64,000 nt of DNA, from the NCBI GenBank assembly GCA_016785955.1, contig JAEUWH010000113.1, positions 62,001-126,000 on the forward strand. The letters run 5' to 3'. The first letter of the stretch is position 1. Each line of letters starts with the position of its first letter. Shown piece after piece: positions 38,149 through 47,619 of this stretch. Under the pieces are notes generated by a model, which worked only from the letters and a program-made list of their open reading frames with translations, ran no database searches and was not told the origin of the DNA. The DNA comes from Pseudobdellovibrionaceae bacterium (GTDB lineage: Bacteria; Bdellovibrionota; Bdellovibrionia; Bdellovibrionales; Bdellovibrionaceae). The translations under genes were made by a program, and so were the position numbers.

Positions 38149-39228
38149 ATGAGTACTGGGAATTATTCTTTTTCAATGACAAAAACCAGCAACCCCTTGT
38201 CAAAACCGCCTCCTAATACGGCTCTTGGTTTCGGCAAATACTTTACCGATCACATCGCTGCATCGGATTATTCTGATGGAAAATGGCACACACACCGAAT
38301 TGTACCCTACTCAAATTTAAGTATGGATCCTGCCGCATGCGTCTATCACTATGGGCAGGCACTGTTTGAAGGCCTCAAAGCCTTTCGCCAAAAAAATGAT
38401 AAAATTGTTATTTTTCGACCGCAATTTAATGCCTCCCGAATGGCACATGGTTGCCAACGCCTATCTATGCAAGCGCCACCTGAGGATCTTTTCATTCAAA
38501 CACTTGCTGAACTTGTATCGGTGGAACGAGACTGGGTGCCAACTGAACGTGGCTCGGCTCTGTACATTCGTCCAACTTTAGTCGGAACGGAAGGCTTCTT
38601 AGGTGTCCGTCCCAGCAATGAATATCTTTTTTTCACTCTATTGTCTCCGGTAGGTTCTTACTACTCGAACAATCATCGCAGCGTGCGCATTTGGGTAGAA
38701 ACAGAACATGTACGCGCAGCCCCCGGCGGCCTAGGCGCGGTGAAGGCCGCGGCGAACTATGCCAGCTCTTTGTATGCGGCTTCTGAACAAAAGAAACGTG
38801 GGTACGATCAAGTTTTATGGTTAGACGCTGTCACCAAAGATCAAATCGAAGAAGTGGGTACGATGAATGTATTTTTTGTTTTCAAAAATGAAATCGTCAC
38901 CCCAGCATTGAACGGCTCAATTTTGCCGGGCGGTGTGCGCGAATGCGTATTGCATCTCTTGCGCGAATGGAAACTGCCTGTATCAGAACGAAAAATTACG
39001 ATGTCCGAGCTTAAGGAACAATACGCTCGTGGCGAATTTCTAGAAATGTTCGGAACAGGTACGGCCGCGGTGATCACGCCGGTTGGCGAGCTTCAACACA
39101 AAGATTTCACGTATAAATTAAATACCGGTGGCGAGACACTTTCCACTCGGCTTTATGAAGAAATCACTAAAATACAATACGGCGACATCCCAGACCGACA
39201 TCAATGGCTGATGGCATTGGATAAATAA
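38149..39228 (+). CDS. ilvE: Branched-chain amino acid aminotransferase
   Basis: 359 residues, fold type IV PLP enzyme, last step of Leu/Ile/Val synthesis and first of their breakdown. PLP Lys is K199 in GLGAVKAAANYA; other conserved parts are QALFEGLKAFR, IRPTLVGTEGFLG and EVGTMNVFFVF. Length and sequence fit the class II type shared with eukaryotic BCATs. GAGG lies six bases before the ATG. Two bases separate it from the next gene. Confidence 0.95.
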   Translation: MSTGNYSFSMTKTSNPLSKPPPNTALGFGKYFTDHIAASDYSDGKWHTHRIVPYSNLSMDPAACVYHYGQALFEGLKAFRQKNDKIVIFRPQFNASRMAHGCQRLSMQAPPEDLFIQTLAELVSVERDWVPTERGSALYIRPTLVGTEGFLGVRPSNEYLFFTLLSPVGSYYSNNHRSVRIWVETEHVRAAPGGLGAVKAAANYASSLYAASEQKKRGYDQVLWLDAVTKDQIEEVGTMNVFFVFKNEIVTPALNGSILPGGVRECVLHLLREWKLPVSERKITMSELKEQYARGEFLEMFGTGTAAVITPVGELQHKDFTYKLNTGGETLSTRLYEEITKIQYGDIPDRHQWLMALDK

Positions 39229-39230
39229 TC

Positions 39231-40520
39231 ATGACGACTTTAAATCCTTTACGAAATTTGAAAACCACAAACACCTGGAAAAAAAATGACGCCCTAGTTT
39301 TATTTGGCGAATTGTTTCAACGTGGCTATGCCAATGGGCTCGTTGACGAAGCCGAAAAACATGAAATGCAAATTATAAAAGGCACAGTAGGTCGCCGAGA
39401 AAAAGACGATCTGAGGCCTTTGAATGCCGAAGAACTTTCAACCGTTCAGGGCCCTATTATTAATGTTCCTTTAGAGGCCGGTTTTGATATGGATAAAAAC
39501 TCATCCGGAATCAGCCCCACAGAAATGATCAAGGACATTAAGCTCAGCCAATGGGAAGAAACCACACTAGACTTTCAGGCTATTGAAGAATGTCGTAAAA
39601 ATGGAGTGGCTCGCTTTAAAAAACAACTCACACACTATGTCGCGGAATTAGAGAAACACATTATCCCAGGACGTAGTTTTTTAATCGCCCACCTTATGGC
39701 TGGCGGTGTTCCGCGAGCCAAAATCATTATGCCTTTGATGAACCGCGTGTTCAAAGGCACAGAGGACCGCCACTTAGAATCCGAGAAATTTTGGACTAGC
39801 GATCTAGGACGCTTGTGCCAAATGAACTTTATCGAAGTTACCGCAGAAACACTTCGTCACCTTATTGAAGCAACGAAGAACTTTCGCGAAAAAGTGAAGC
39901 AAGCTGGTGGCCAGGTGACCTACCTAGCCTATGGATATCATGGAACAGAAATTTTGATTGATGGACAATTAAAATGGCAAACCTATCAGCCTTATCTTCA
40001 GGGCTGGGCCAAAAAAAAGCTAGAGGATATTGCCTCCGAGTTTTTTTCTCAAGGAATCCCTACATGTGTTTATAACTGCCCAGAAATTTTGACGAATTCG
40101 AGTTCTATATTTCAAGGCGTGGAAGTTTCTTTATACCCATTAATCCACTCTCTAGAAAAAAGTAACACGCCATCAGTATCGACGATTAAACAACAATGTC
40201 AGGATCTACTGAGACCGGGAAAAACACTGGATGATTTATTTAAAATAACAAAGACGTATTATTCCCAACCAGTCATCATTGAAATGAATAAAAATTTTGA
40301 GCAATGGCCATGTCAGTCTAACAGGCAACAAATGGAACTTATGTTAAAATGCTCGGATGAGTTAATCGAGCTTCACGCAAATCCTAAACAATTAATCACC
40401 AGCACACTCAGCGAAGTTGTTTTTAAGTCTTGCGGCACCCTGATGCTAAACGATGCCTTTAAACCAGACGCAGCCGTTCGATGGATTGGCCACGATGCCG
40501 TGGCTAAATATTATCAATAG
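39231..40520 (+). CDS. Protein of unknown function downstream of ilvE
   Basis: 429 residues, soluble, no signal peptide. Notable stretches are SFLIAHLMAGGVPRAK, YLAYGYHGTEILIDG and CVYNCPEILTNSSSIFQG, all Gly/Tyr-rich and looking like conserved active-site loops, but I cannot place the family. The tight ilvE coupling (ATG two bases after its stop) suggests co-expression, not necessarily a joint pathway. Confidence 0.75.
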   Translation: MTTLNPLRNLKTTNTWKKNDALVLFGELFQRGYANGLVDEAEKHEMQIIKGTVGRREKDDLRPLNAEELSTVQGPIINVPLEAGFDMDKNSSGISPTEMIKDIKLSQWEETTLDFQAIEECRKNGVARFKKQLTHYVAELEKHIIPGRSFLIAHLMAGGVPRAKIIMPLMNRVFKGTEDRHLESEKFWTSDLGRLCQMNFIEVTAETLRHLIEATKNFREKVKQAGGQVTYLAYGYHGTEILIDGQLKWQTYQPYLQGWAKKKLEDIASEFFSQGIPTCVYNCPEILTNSSSIFQGVEVSLYPLIHSLEKSNTPSVSTIKQQCQDLLRPGKTLDDLFKITKTYYSQPVIIEMNKNFEQWPCQSNRQQMELMLKCSDELIELHANPKQLITSTLSEVVFKSCGTLMLNDAFKPDAAVRWIGHDAVAKYYQ

Positions 40521-40565
40521 ACCTACGCACGTAAACCCATAGGACTTTTTCAACAGGCCCCATAC

Positions 40566-40596
40566 CTTATGAGTTAAGCTCTTGCTTAATCATAAG
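40566..40596 (+). promoter_or_regulatory. Strong hairpin before the P-loop/barrel gene pair
   Basis: CTTATGAgTTAAGC-TCTT-GCTTAATCATAAG: 13 pairs with one bulged G. It is followed by AGGGGTTTTAGG, which is not a clear T-run, so a weak terminator for the ilvE pair or a leader structure of the gene at 40616 are both possible. The Shine-Dalgarno AGGA (40605-40608) lies just outside the stem. Confidence 0.55.
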
Positions 40597-40615
40597 AGGG
40601 GTTTTAGGATATTGT

Positions 40616-41215
40616 ATGAGTAAAATTCGAGTCGCCATCACCGGAGGACCCTCGGGAGGCAAAACCACGTTGATTGAAACATTAAAGAAAGAATTTGGTT
40701 CCGAGATCACAGTTGTACCCGAAGCCGCCAGTATTTTATACAGCGGTGGATTTCCCAGGAAAAAGTCGATTTTAGGACGTATTTCTACTCAACGAGCCAT
40801 TTATTTTACCCAACGAGAACTCGAGACCATTGCCATTGGTGAATCCAGCAATTCACTTCTTGTCTTTGATCGTGGATCACTAGACAGCATTGCCTATTGG
40901 CCGAATGACGAAGACGATTTCTTTAAAAACATTCAGTCCAACAAACACGATGAGCTGAGTCGTTACGACTGGGTGATGCATTTAGACACGGCGGCCTCCG
41001 AAAATTACGATCTCTCTAATCCCATTCGTACGGAAACCCATACGGAAGCTCTACTATTGAACGAAAAAATTAAGATGGCTTGGAATGGCCATCCTCGTCG
41101 AATCACAATCAGCAGTAACGGTGACTTCTTAGTTAAGATCATGAAGGCGATTCAGGTTATAAAAAGTATTGTGAAAGGTAAATCTTACGAAGACGTATGC
41201 AAAATAGGCTTATAA
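40616..41215 (+). CDS. AAA_28-type P-loop ATPase/kinase-like protein
   Basis: 199 residues, cytoplasmic. P-loop GGPSGGKTTL (residues 9-18), VVPEAAS and LLVFDRGSLDS resemble the NadR/AAA_28 group of small nucleoside-kinase-like ATPases; the conserved RG after the Walker B Asp is typical. Substrate unknown. Its 3' end overlaps the outer-membrane barrel gene by 19 bases. Confidence 0.75.
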   Translation: MSKIRVAITGGPSGGKTTLIETLKKEFGSEITVVPEAASILYSGGFPRKKSILGRISTQRAIYFTQRELETIAIGESSNSLLVFDRGSLDSIAYWPNDEDDFFKNIQSNKHDELSRYDWVMHLDTAASENYDLSNPIRTETHTEALLLNEKIKMAWNGHPRRITISSNGDFLVKIMKAIQVIKSIVKGKSYEDVCKIGL

Positions 41216-42912
41216 AAATACTACTTTTACTCGTTGTTAGTTTTTCAAAAATTGCATGGGCAAAAGACCCGATTTACTTTCTGCCCGAAAAAAACAACCT
41301 ACAAATTTTACCTCAAAAGTTCGAGTATAATTTGTTAAACAAATCGACCATTAAAATTGGCGACATCGTTATCGACTCGAATAATCTCTCACTTGAACTT
41401 AGCCGTGACACTAAAGGCTACTCATTCATTTTTAATTGGCCTGCAGGATTGTTTCAATACGCCGAACTGGTTTTATTTAATAATTATGGCAAAGCCATTA
41501 AAACCTATACAATAAACAAAGACAATGTCGAGTTGGCCAAAGAAGCGGTTGAAAAAGATAGCCTACTGAGAACAGACAAAGCCATATTTAAAACCAATAT
41601 TGAAACAGTTCTTATCGAAGAAATTAAATATCTGCCTTTCTTCAAATTTTGTATACAACGCCAAGAAGAAAACACAAAAATTGATTTATGCTCGGTCGAA
41701 CTTTATTTTTCTTCTAAGGATGGGAAACCGACTATCAAAATGCGTTCAGATAGCAAAAAGAAAGCTCAGATTTTGGTGAATAATGCACACGTTGGCGAGC
41801 AAGGAATCATCTTTCTGAATGACTTAACGGAAAGTATTCATTTCCGTGGGCAAAGCGAGTCTGGGGCCCGCCTAGAAATCGAGACACGTCTAAAACCAGT
41901 CGACTTTAAAGATGTCGTCATCTCGGATGATGGCCAATCATTGATCCTGACTGGCCACGGGTCTTTTCCTGTTTCCGATAAAAATGTCACGAAGCTCGGC
42001 GATTCACTTTGGCAAATTCGCTTGCCTACCGATTTTCCGGTATTTTACATCCAAGGCGAAGGCGGAATTCCGTTTCGTCAGGAATTCTTTATTCGAGGCC
42101 AGTTACCAACCGAAGGTATGCGAACACAGGCTCTTGATCTAGTACACACGACCTATGCTTCTTCAGAAAAAATGACTCTCGAGCTGCCAAAAGGCATCAG
42201 TATTATTTCAAAAGAAGCAAATTCAAAAGTCTCACCAGTACGCAATCAAAAAGCAGACTGGACCGTCAGCAATCTTGAAAAAGGAGAAAACAGTAAACGC
42301 ATACTTTACTTGAAGAAAGACAATAGTGAATTTGCCGTTTACCAGTCAATATATCGTGCTCCCGCATTTGAAGCGCGATTAGGCCTTACCTATTTTTCTG
42401 CCGAAAAGCTAAGTTTCGGGAATCTTGGTTTAAACTATTGGATAGATAAACGCTCGGGATTGGGTTTAAATATTGATCAGACACTGACAAAATCAGATAC
42501 GATTGAAAAATGGTCTACGAATGAGTTCAGCTATCTTCACCGATTAAATGCTGGCCTTAACTTTCAAGATCCTTCTTTCTATGTATCGGCTCATTTGCGA
42601 TCGTCGACCATTGGAGACTTTTCATTCTCGCAAATAGGCTTTGGGATCGGTCAAAAATCTAGCTTTAATTCTTCGTTCTTTTTGAGCTTTGCAGATTGGT
42701 ATAACTGGAACTTCAATTATTATTTAGGTGCAAAATCAAGCGACGCCGAAATTAAAAGTGTTATGCAAATAGACTATCGCTTGTATTTAGCGCTCTCGCA
42801 TACCTATATGTTCCAATATGGTTTCAATATTCAAAACTTCTCGTTGGCAAACATGGGCGCAATGAAACCTACGCAAACCAACCTTACACTTGGCCTGACG
42901 TATTTATTTTAA
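41197..42912 (+). CDS. Predicted outer-membrane beta-barrel protein with periplasmic N-terminal part
   Basis: 571 residues with signal peptide (MQNRLIKILLLLVVSFSKIAWA). The first ~370 residues are beta-rich soluble domains (cell-envelope repeat-like). From ~385 alternating strands (ARLGLTYFSAEKLSFGNLGLNYW ... NLTLGLTYLF, in parts) end in a C-terminal Phe, the outer-membrane barrel signature. Function unknown. It meets the MFS gene tail to tail with a four-base overlap. The coupling to the P-loop gene is unusual. Confidence 0.75.
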   Translation: MQNRLIKILLLLVVSFSKIAWAKDPIYFLPEKNNLQILPQKFEYNLLNKSTIKIGDIVIDSNNLSLELSRDTKGYSFIFNWPAGLFQYAELVLFNNYGKAIKTYTINKDNVELAKEAVEKDSLLRTDKAIFKTNIETVLIEEIKYLPFFKFCIQRQEENTKIDLCSVELYFSSKDGKPTIKMRSDSKKKAQILVNNAHVGEQGIIFLNDLTESIHFRGQSESGARLEIETRLKPVDFKDVVISDDGQSLILTGHGSFPVSDKNVTKLGDSLWQIRLPTDFPVFYIQGEGGIPFRQEFFIRGQLPTEGMRTQALDLVHTTYASSEKMTLELPKGISIISKEANSKVSPVRNQKADWTVSNLEKGENSKRILYLKKDNSEFAVYQSIYRAPAFEARLGLTYFSAEKLSFGNLGLNYWIDKRSGLGLNIDQTLTKSDTIEKWSTNEFSYLHRLNAGLNFQDPSFYVSAHLRSSTIGDFSFSQIGFGIGQKSSFNSSFFLSFADWYNWNFNYYLGAKSSDAEIKSVMQIDYRLYLALSHTYMFQYGFNIQNFSLANMGAMKPTQTNLTLGLTYLF

Positions 42913-44177
42913 CAATCTCTGGGTTCATCCACCTTCATCAACAGATAGCCGCCGGCAGCGAAGAGTACGATTAATCCCATTAAACCGTATTCGGATTTTT
43001 TAACAATCAAGACCGTCAACGCAACGATGACTGGCCCTAAGACAGACGCAAACTTGCCGATCAAATTCATAAAGCCAAAATACTCACCACTTTTTTCCTC
43101 AGAAATCATTTTCGCAAACAGCGATCGACTCAGAGATTGCACCCCGCCTTGAACCAAGCCGATCACCGCCGCCAAAATATAAAAATGCATAGGCGTTCTC
43201 ATTTGTGATGCCAAAATCACCGTCAATGCGTACACGATGATACAAAATAAAATCGGCTTACGACATCCCCACTTTTTGGCAATGGCGCCATATACATAGG
43301 TCGCAGGAAAACCAACAAATTGAGTGATCAACAGGGCCGCAATAAGATCTTTAGACTCAAAATTTAAGGATATTCCATAATCAACCGCCATGGTGATCAC
43401 GGTATAAACGCCATCGATGTACAACCAAAATGCGACCATAAATAGGAACAGATTTTTATCCTGGCGAATTTCTCGCAGCGTACCTCGCAGTGACAAAAAA
43501 GACCGGCACGTAAGATCCCACCAACTTTGTTTACTACTGACCTCTTGCTTGTCCTCTTTCACAAAAAACATCAATGGCACCGAAAACACGAACCACCATA
43601 CGGCAACACTTATAAACGAAAACTGTACAGCAGCGACACCACTGGTAAAGCCAAACAATTCTGGCTTCAAATACATGAACACATTAATGGCAAATAAAAT
43701 TCCGCCACCCAAATATCCCATCGCATACCCCAACGACGAGGCAAAATCCAAGTTCTGCTTTCGCGCGACAGACGGAAGTAAGGCATCACAGAACACACAA
43801 CTGGCGTTATAGGCCATCATTCCTATCCCATAAACAAAAGCCGCAACAAACCAACTTCCTGCCGGAATAAAGGCTAACCATGCCGTCATCATGACCCCAA
43901 TAAGCATAAAAAAAATAAGAAACATTTTCTTTTGGTTTTTATGATCGGCAACAGCCCCTAATGTCGGTGAAATTAAGGCGATCAATAAGCTCGAGACACT
44001 GACGGTTGTTGCCAATTTTGCCGTGGTATCAACAGCCGAAAATCCTTGGCTCCAATAATTTTTGAAAAACACAGGAAAAAAACCCGCCATCACCGTTGTC
44101 GCATAAGCACTGTTTGCCCAATCATAGAACCCCCAGCTTAAAACTTTTTTGCGTTCATCCCGATCTAATGGCGTCAC
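42909..44177 (-). CDS. UMF1/Atg22-like MFS transporter
   Basis: 422 residues with about 12 hydrophobic helices. The N-terminal LSWGFYDWANSAYATTVMAGFFP is the hallmark of the UMF1 (Atg22-like) major facilitator group; Atg22 exports amino acids from the yeast vacuole. Bacterial substrates are poorly defined. Four-base overlap with the LOG gene upstream. Confidence 0.9.
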   Translation of the reverse strand: MTPLDRDERKKVLSWGFYDWANSAYATTVMAGFFPVFFKNYWSQGFSAVDTTAKLATTVSVSSLLIALISPTLGAVADHKNQKKMFLIFFMLIGVMMTAWLAFIPAGSWFVAAFVYGIGMMAYNASCVFCDALLPSVARKQNLDFASSLGYAMGYLGGGILFAINVFMYLKPELFGFTSGVAAVQFSFISVAVWWFVFSVPLMFFVKEDKQEVSSKQSWWDLTCRSFLSLRGTLREIRQDKNLFLFMVAFWLYIDGVYTVITMAVDYGISLNFESKDLIAALLITQFVGFPATYVYGAIAKKWGCRKPILFCIIVYALTVILASQMRTPMHFYILAAVIGLVQGGVQSLSRSLFAKMISEEKSGEYFGFMNLIGKFASVLGPVIVALTVLIVKKSEYGLMGLIVLFAAGGYLLMKVDEPRDC

Positions 44178-44704
44178 GAAATTTCCCAGAGAAAATCATC
44201 CATTGATTTTAACTTTTGAATCTTATTCAGATCTTCTGGCGAAATGTACTGCGACTCGACGGCATATTCAATAAAATCGAAAAATCTGTCAAAATACCCA
44301 GACGAATTTAAAAATGCGATCGGCTTATCATTGATCGCCAATTGCTGCCAGGTAATCATTTCACAAATTTCATCCAACGTCCCAAAACCTCCCGGCAAAA
44401 CCACAAAGGCATCGGCACGATCAAACATGATTTTCTTTCGCTCGTGCATAGAAATGACTTTTATCAATTCATCACAACGATCATTACCCACTTCCCAGTC
44501 ATACAAAAAATGCGGGATCACTCCGATAACTTTATGCCCACTGTCGATGAGTGCATTAGAAACTACACCCATAATACCCGTACTACCCCCGCCATAAACC
44601 AGATTATACTTATACTTTTGCATCCAAGAAATAAACTGTTCGGCTGTTCTTGCATGCATCTCAGAACCCGTTCGGGCCCCACAAAACAAAGCTACATTTT
44701 TCAT
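44174..44704 (-). CDS. LOG-family protein (TIGR00730-type)
   Basis: 176 residues. Rossmann-like fold with YGGGSTGIMG and the signature LPGGFGTLDEI, the nucleotide-monophosphate phosphoribohydrolase (cytokinin-activating 'Lonely guy') motif PGGxGTxxE. Often mislabelled lysine decarboxylase. Probable role: hydrolysis of nucleoside monophosphates. Ends in the start of the MFS gene; six bases from rlmE. Confidence 0.9.
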   Translation of the reverse strand: MKNVALFCGARTGSEMHARTAEQFISWMQKYKYNLVYGGGSTGIMGVVSNALIDSGHKVIGVIPHFLYDWEVGNDRCDELIKVISMHERKKIMFDRADAFVVLPGGFGTLDEICEMITWQQLAINDKPIAFLNSSGYFDRFFDFIEYAVESQYISPEDLNKIQKLKSMDDFLWEIS

Positions 44705-44710
44705 AAAACC

Positions 44711-45337
44711 TCAAACGTGATCTAATCCAATTAAGAAAATTTCTTTACTGATTTTTCGAGTCGATTCGGGCTTCAATGCTTCGACTCGTTTAAAATGTTT
44801 TTTCATTGAAATTTGGAACTCTTTAAAGTGTTCACCGTGAAACAACTTGCAAACAAACTTCCCCCCCGGGCGCAAATACTTTTCTGAAAAACCCAGAGCC
44901 ATTTCACATAATTCGAGAGAACGCATTTGATCGGTCAGTTTAATACCGGTCGTTTTAGGAGCCATATCAGACAAAACAACATCTACGGCCTGAATTCCAA
45001 GATTTTGCAATTCTTGAGACCAATTGATTTTAAAAATATCATCGTGGAAAAAGGTATAACGAGGGTCTTTGATAACAGTAACTTCCGTTAAATCAATTCC
45101 CACCAATCGCCCTTCGGCACCTAACTTCTTAAGGCAATACTGCGACCACGACCCCGGCGACGCGCCAAGATCCACAATCACATCACTTCTACGAATAACT
45201 TTATATTTTTCATCAATTTCTTGGAGTTTATAGACCGACCGAGCTAAATAGTCTTCTGATTTTGCCTTTTTAAAAAAATGATCTTTAGGATTATAGCCCA
45301 TATATAACGCATATCTGAGTTTGCTCGCCTTGTCCAT
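44711..45337 (-). CDS. rlmE: 23S rRNA (uridine-2'-O-)-methyltransferase RlmE/FtsJ
   Basis: About 208 residues from ATG 45337 (a TTG at 45346 is in frame). SAM motif VDLGASPGSWSQY and the K-D-K-E tetrad of 2'-O-methyltransferases (K in SVYKLQEI, D in LSDMAPKTTG, K in FVCKLFHG, E in SKEIFLIG). In E. coli it methylates U2552 of 23S rRNA. The N-terminal extension keeps the usual basic RNA-binding stretch. Confidence 0.94.
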   Translation of the reverse strand: MDKASKLRYALYMGYNPKDHFFKKAKSEDYLARSVYKLQEIDEKYKVIRRSDVIVDLGASPGSWSQYCLKKLGAEGRLVGIDLTEVTVIKDPRYTFFHDDIFKINWSQELQNLGIQAVDVVLSDMAPKTTGIKLTDQMRSLELCEMALGFSEKYLRPGGKFVCKLFHGEHFKEFQISMKKHFKRVEALKPESTRKISKEIFLIGLDHV

Positions 45338-45365
45338 TTCATTCAATTATGCTAGTCTGTCTCTT

Positions 45366-45521
45366 ATGGAAATCATTGTCGCCCTTGGAATCTTCTTCAT
45401 CCTTTTCACTGCCGTCTTTGTCGGGATCGTTTTCTTCTTTCCGGAATGGGTCGGCATCACTGGAAAAAAAGCCAAAGAAATTATCGAATCCCACACGGAA
45501 GAGAAAAAACCAGAACCATAG
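45366..45521 (+). CDS. Small single-span membrane protein
   Basis: 51 residues from ATG 45366: MEIIVALGIFFILFTAVFVG then a short segment (FFPEWVGITGKK) and a charged tail rich in Glu and Lys. An in-frame upstream start at 45321 would lie inside rlmE and is rejected. No clear Shine-Dalgarno. It diverges from rlmE with only 28 bases between starts, so the promoters overlap. No family recognised. Confidence 0.5.
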   Translation: MEIIVALGIFFILFTAVFVGIVFFFPEWVGITGKKAKEIIESHTEEKKPEP

Positions 45522-45591
45522 ACATCAACAAACGCCGGCTCAGTGTACGCAGGATGTGCGGCCTGCCTCTATACGCTAAACACCTATGAGC

Positions 45592-47514
45592 CTATTTCTT
45601 TTTAAACAAAACGGTCACAACGTCTTTCAAATCCATAGTAAAAATATTATCGTTTTTACGCGTTTTCTTGATCATTTGCTCGATCAGACTGAGTTCGCGT
45701 TTTGCGGCAAGAAATGTGTTATCCATCGCCAACGCTTTATCGAATGACTTCTTTGCGCTGAGATAGTCGTTAGTTGCTCTATAGTATAAGCCCATAACAT
45801 ACGGGTATAAGAAATCATATCGTTCGTCCGCTGGTATTTGCATTAGGTCAAATTCAATTTCTTTGATTACAGCTTTATCTTTCTTTTGCATATTCATTCC
45901 AAGCCGTGACCATGCAATGTAGATATTGTATTGAAATAACGTGCTTGTTAACTTACCCGCCTCGTTCAATTTCACCAGCGCGGACTGAAATTGCCCCAGC
46001 ATCAATTCTTTTTTCGCTTCATCCATCAGCTGACTGGCCTTAATTCGATTTTCGGCTTCATTCTTTTCAATCGCTTTCTTCAATTGAATTTTTGCTTCTG
46101 GATTCAAAGAATTAATAGCCGTTGATATCTTATTGAATAGCTCGTACCAAAGAGCAAAACTTTTGGCTTCCTTCTTTATTGGCTCTTGACCTAATAAAGT
46201 TTCGATTTCGCTCGCTGCAGACTCGGCATCATTATACTGAGTAAGCCCCAAACTTTCCAATAATTCAAAATCGGTCCTATTTTGAATTTGATTTTTCAAT
46301 CGTGACAAATAATCGAAATGTTCGTCCACATTATCGAATGAAACATTTTTCGAAAAATAGATAAGACCTTTAGTTACTAAAAAATGAAGCGCCTTATAAA
46401 GAGCGGCCTGATTATATTCTGAAACACTTAATAGCTCGCTCAGCGTGGTTCGTTTTTGCAAGCGGTCGTATAATCCATCCAAACTTTGAACTAAGCTCAT
46501 TTGAATACAGGGATGATCTGACTTCAATTGTGCATTTGGAATGATCTGATGCCCAGCCCACATGACATAAAGATTTTTAAGCCAATTGATAGGTAATTTA
46601 GAGGCGATCCAATCATGTAAATAACTCAACAACAATTCAGAATCAATACTTGGTTGGGTCAGCTCCACTTCACTTGCCGAAAAATTAAGTTTTACTGTTT
46701 TTTCCGAAATGGTCTTAGACAACCTGACATTCATCTGCTCGATCATTGTCAAATCTAAAGCATGTGGACTCATCAAATTAGAAGAGATCAATCGCTGGCC
46801 AAGTCTTTGATTATTTTTTGATTGCAATGCTTTTTGAATATCTGCGGGACTGACATAGCCACTCTGAATGAGTAACTCACCAATATAGGTAGACCTATCT
46901 TCGACATCCACAGCCACAATACTGCCATTTGAAAAAGCAATCCCCGATACGCTGCTATCATTAAAGTAGATATTTAAATAACCAGAGCTTTTGGTCTCGG
47001 TCAGCAAACTATAAATAAATGGTAAATCATAAGCAGAAACTTCTTCGATACTTTCAATTAATTTCCGCTTCTCGCGCGTGGAAACCATGTCTTTCGAGAA
47101 AATTTGATATAACATTTTACGAGGAGATTCCGGTTTAACAACCTCTTCCTTCTCTTTTACAATATTAAATATTTGTTCTAAATCAAAAGGTTTTTTTAAG
47201 AATGCAAAGGCTTGCGTGCGCTTGAGTAGATCTTGAATCGTCGACTTGTCGGTATATATACCAGACATCAGAATAACTTTAAATTTTCTATCTGGCTTAT
47301 CACGTTTAAGTTTGATAACAAACTCATCACCAGACATTCCTGGCAATAAACAATCGGCAAAAATATAATCAACTTTATGTTCATTAAGCAATCCATTCGC
47401 CTCGTCAGCAGTGCTTGCCATAATGACATCAAATGACTTTTTTTCCAAAGCTTCAGCTAATGACTGGCTTAGGGTTTTATCATCTTCTAAAATTAAAATC
47501 TTACTTCTTGCCAC
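45592..47514 (-). CDS. Response regulator with PATAN/DUF4388-like domain and TPR tail
   Basis: 640 residues. Receiver domain 1-120 with D54 phosphoacceptor (FADCLLPGM) and K108 (LKKPF). A PATAN/DUF4388-like region (TKSSGYLNIYFNDSSVSGIAFSNG, in parts) starts near 175; the middle (225-400) resembles MshE-N-like and winged-helix stretches. Helical repeats fill 480-620 (TPR). No DNA-binding or enzymatic output domain, so it acts through protein contacts. 105 bases after the STAS gene, likely one operon with the SpoIIE-type phosphatase. Five such multi-domain regulators are common in deltaproteobacterial relatives. Confidence 0.8.
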   Translation of the reverse strand: MARSKILILEDDKTLSQSLAEALEKKSFDVIMASTADEANGLLNEHKVDYIFADCLLPGMSGDEFVIKLKRDKPDRKFKVILMSGIYTDKSTIQDLLKRTQAFAFLKKPFDLEQIFNIVKEKEEVVKPESPRKMLYQIFSKDMVSTREKRKLIESIEEVSAYDLPFIYSLLTETKSSGYLNIYFNDSSVSGIAFSNGSIVAVDVEDRSTYIGELLIQSGYVSPADIQKALQSKNNQRLGQRLISSNLMSPHALDLTMIEQMNVRLSKTISEKTVKLNFSASEVELTQPSIDSELLLSYLHDWIASKLPINWLKNLYVMWAGHQIIPNAQLKSDHPCIQMSLVQSLDGLYDRLQKRTTLSELLSVSEYNQAALYKALHFLVTKGLIYFSKNVSFDNVDEHFDYLSRLKNQIQNRTDFELLESLGLTQYNDAESAASEIETLLGQEPIKKEAKSFALWYELFNKISTAINSLNPEAKIQLKKAIEKNEAENRIKASQLMDEAKKELMLGQFQSALVKLNEAGKLTSTLFQYNIYIAWSRLGMNMQKKDKAVIKEIEFDLMQIPADERYDFLYPYVMGLYYRATNDYLSAKKSFDKALAMDNTFLAAKRELSLIEQMIKKTRKNDNIFTMDLKDVVTVLFKKK

Positions 47515-47619
47515 ACTCTTTGATCGGGTTTTACAGCTTTGAACTTTAGAAATATAAGGTCAAAAACAGACTAGACGTCCCGACAGCCCGACCAACGCCT
47601 AGAGAGAAGCACGCATGGT

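Noticed and set aside
45321-45365. Upstream in-frame start extending the small membrane protein to 66 residues.
   Set aside because: It would begin inside rlmE and adds a non-conserved-looking stretch; ATG 45366 places the hydrophobic segment at the N-terminus.
45522-45591. GCAGG...CCTGC inverted repeat between convergent genes as a terminator.
   Set aside because: Only five pairs, eight-base loop, no T-run on either strand.
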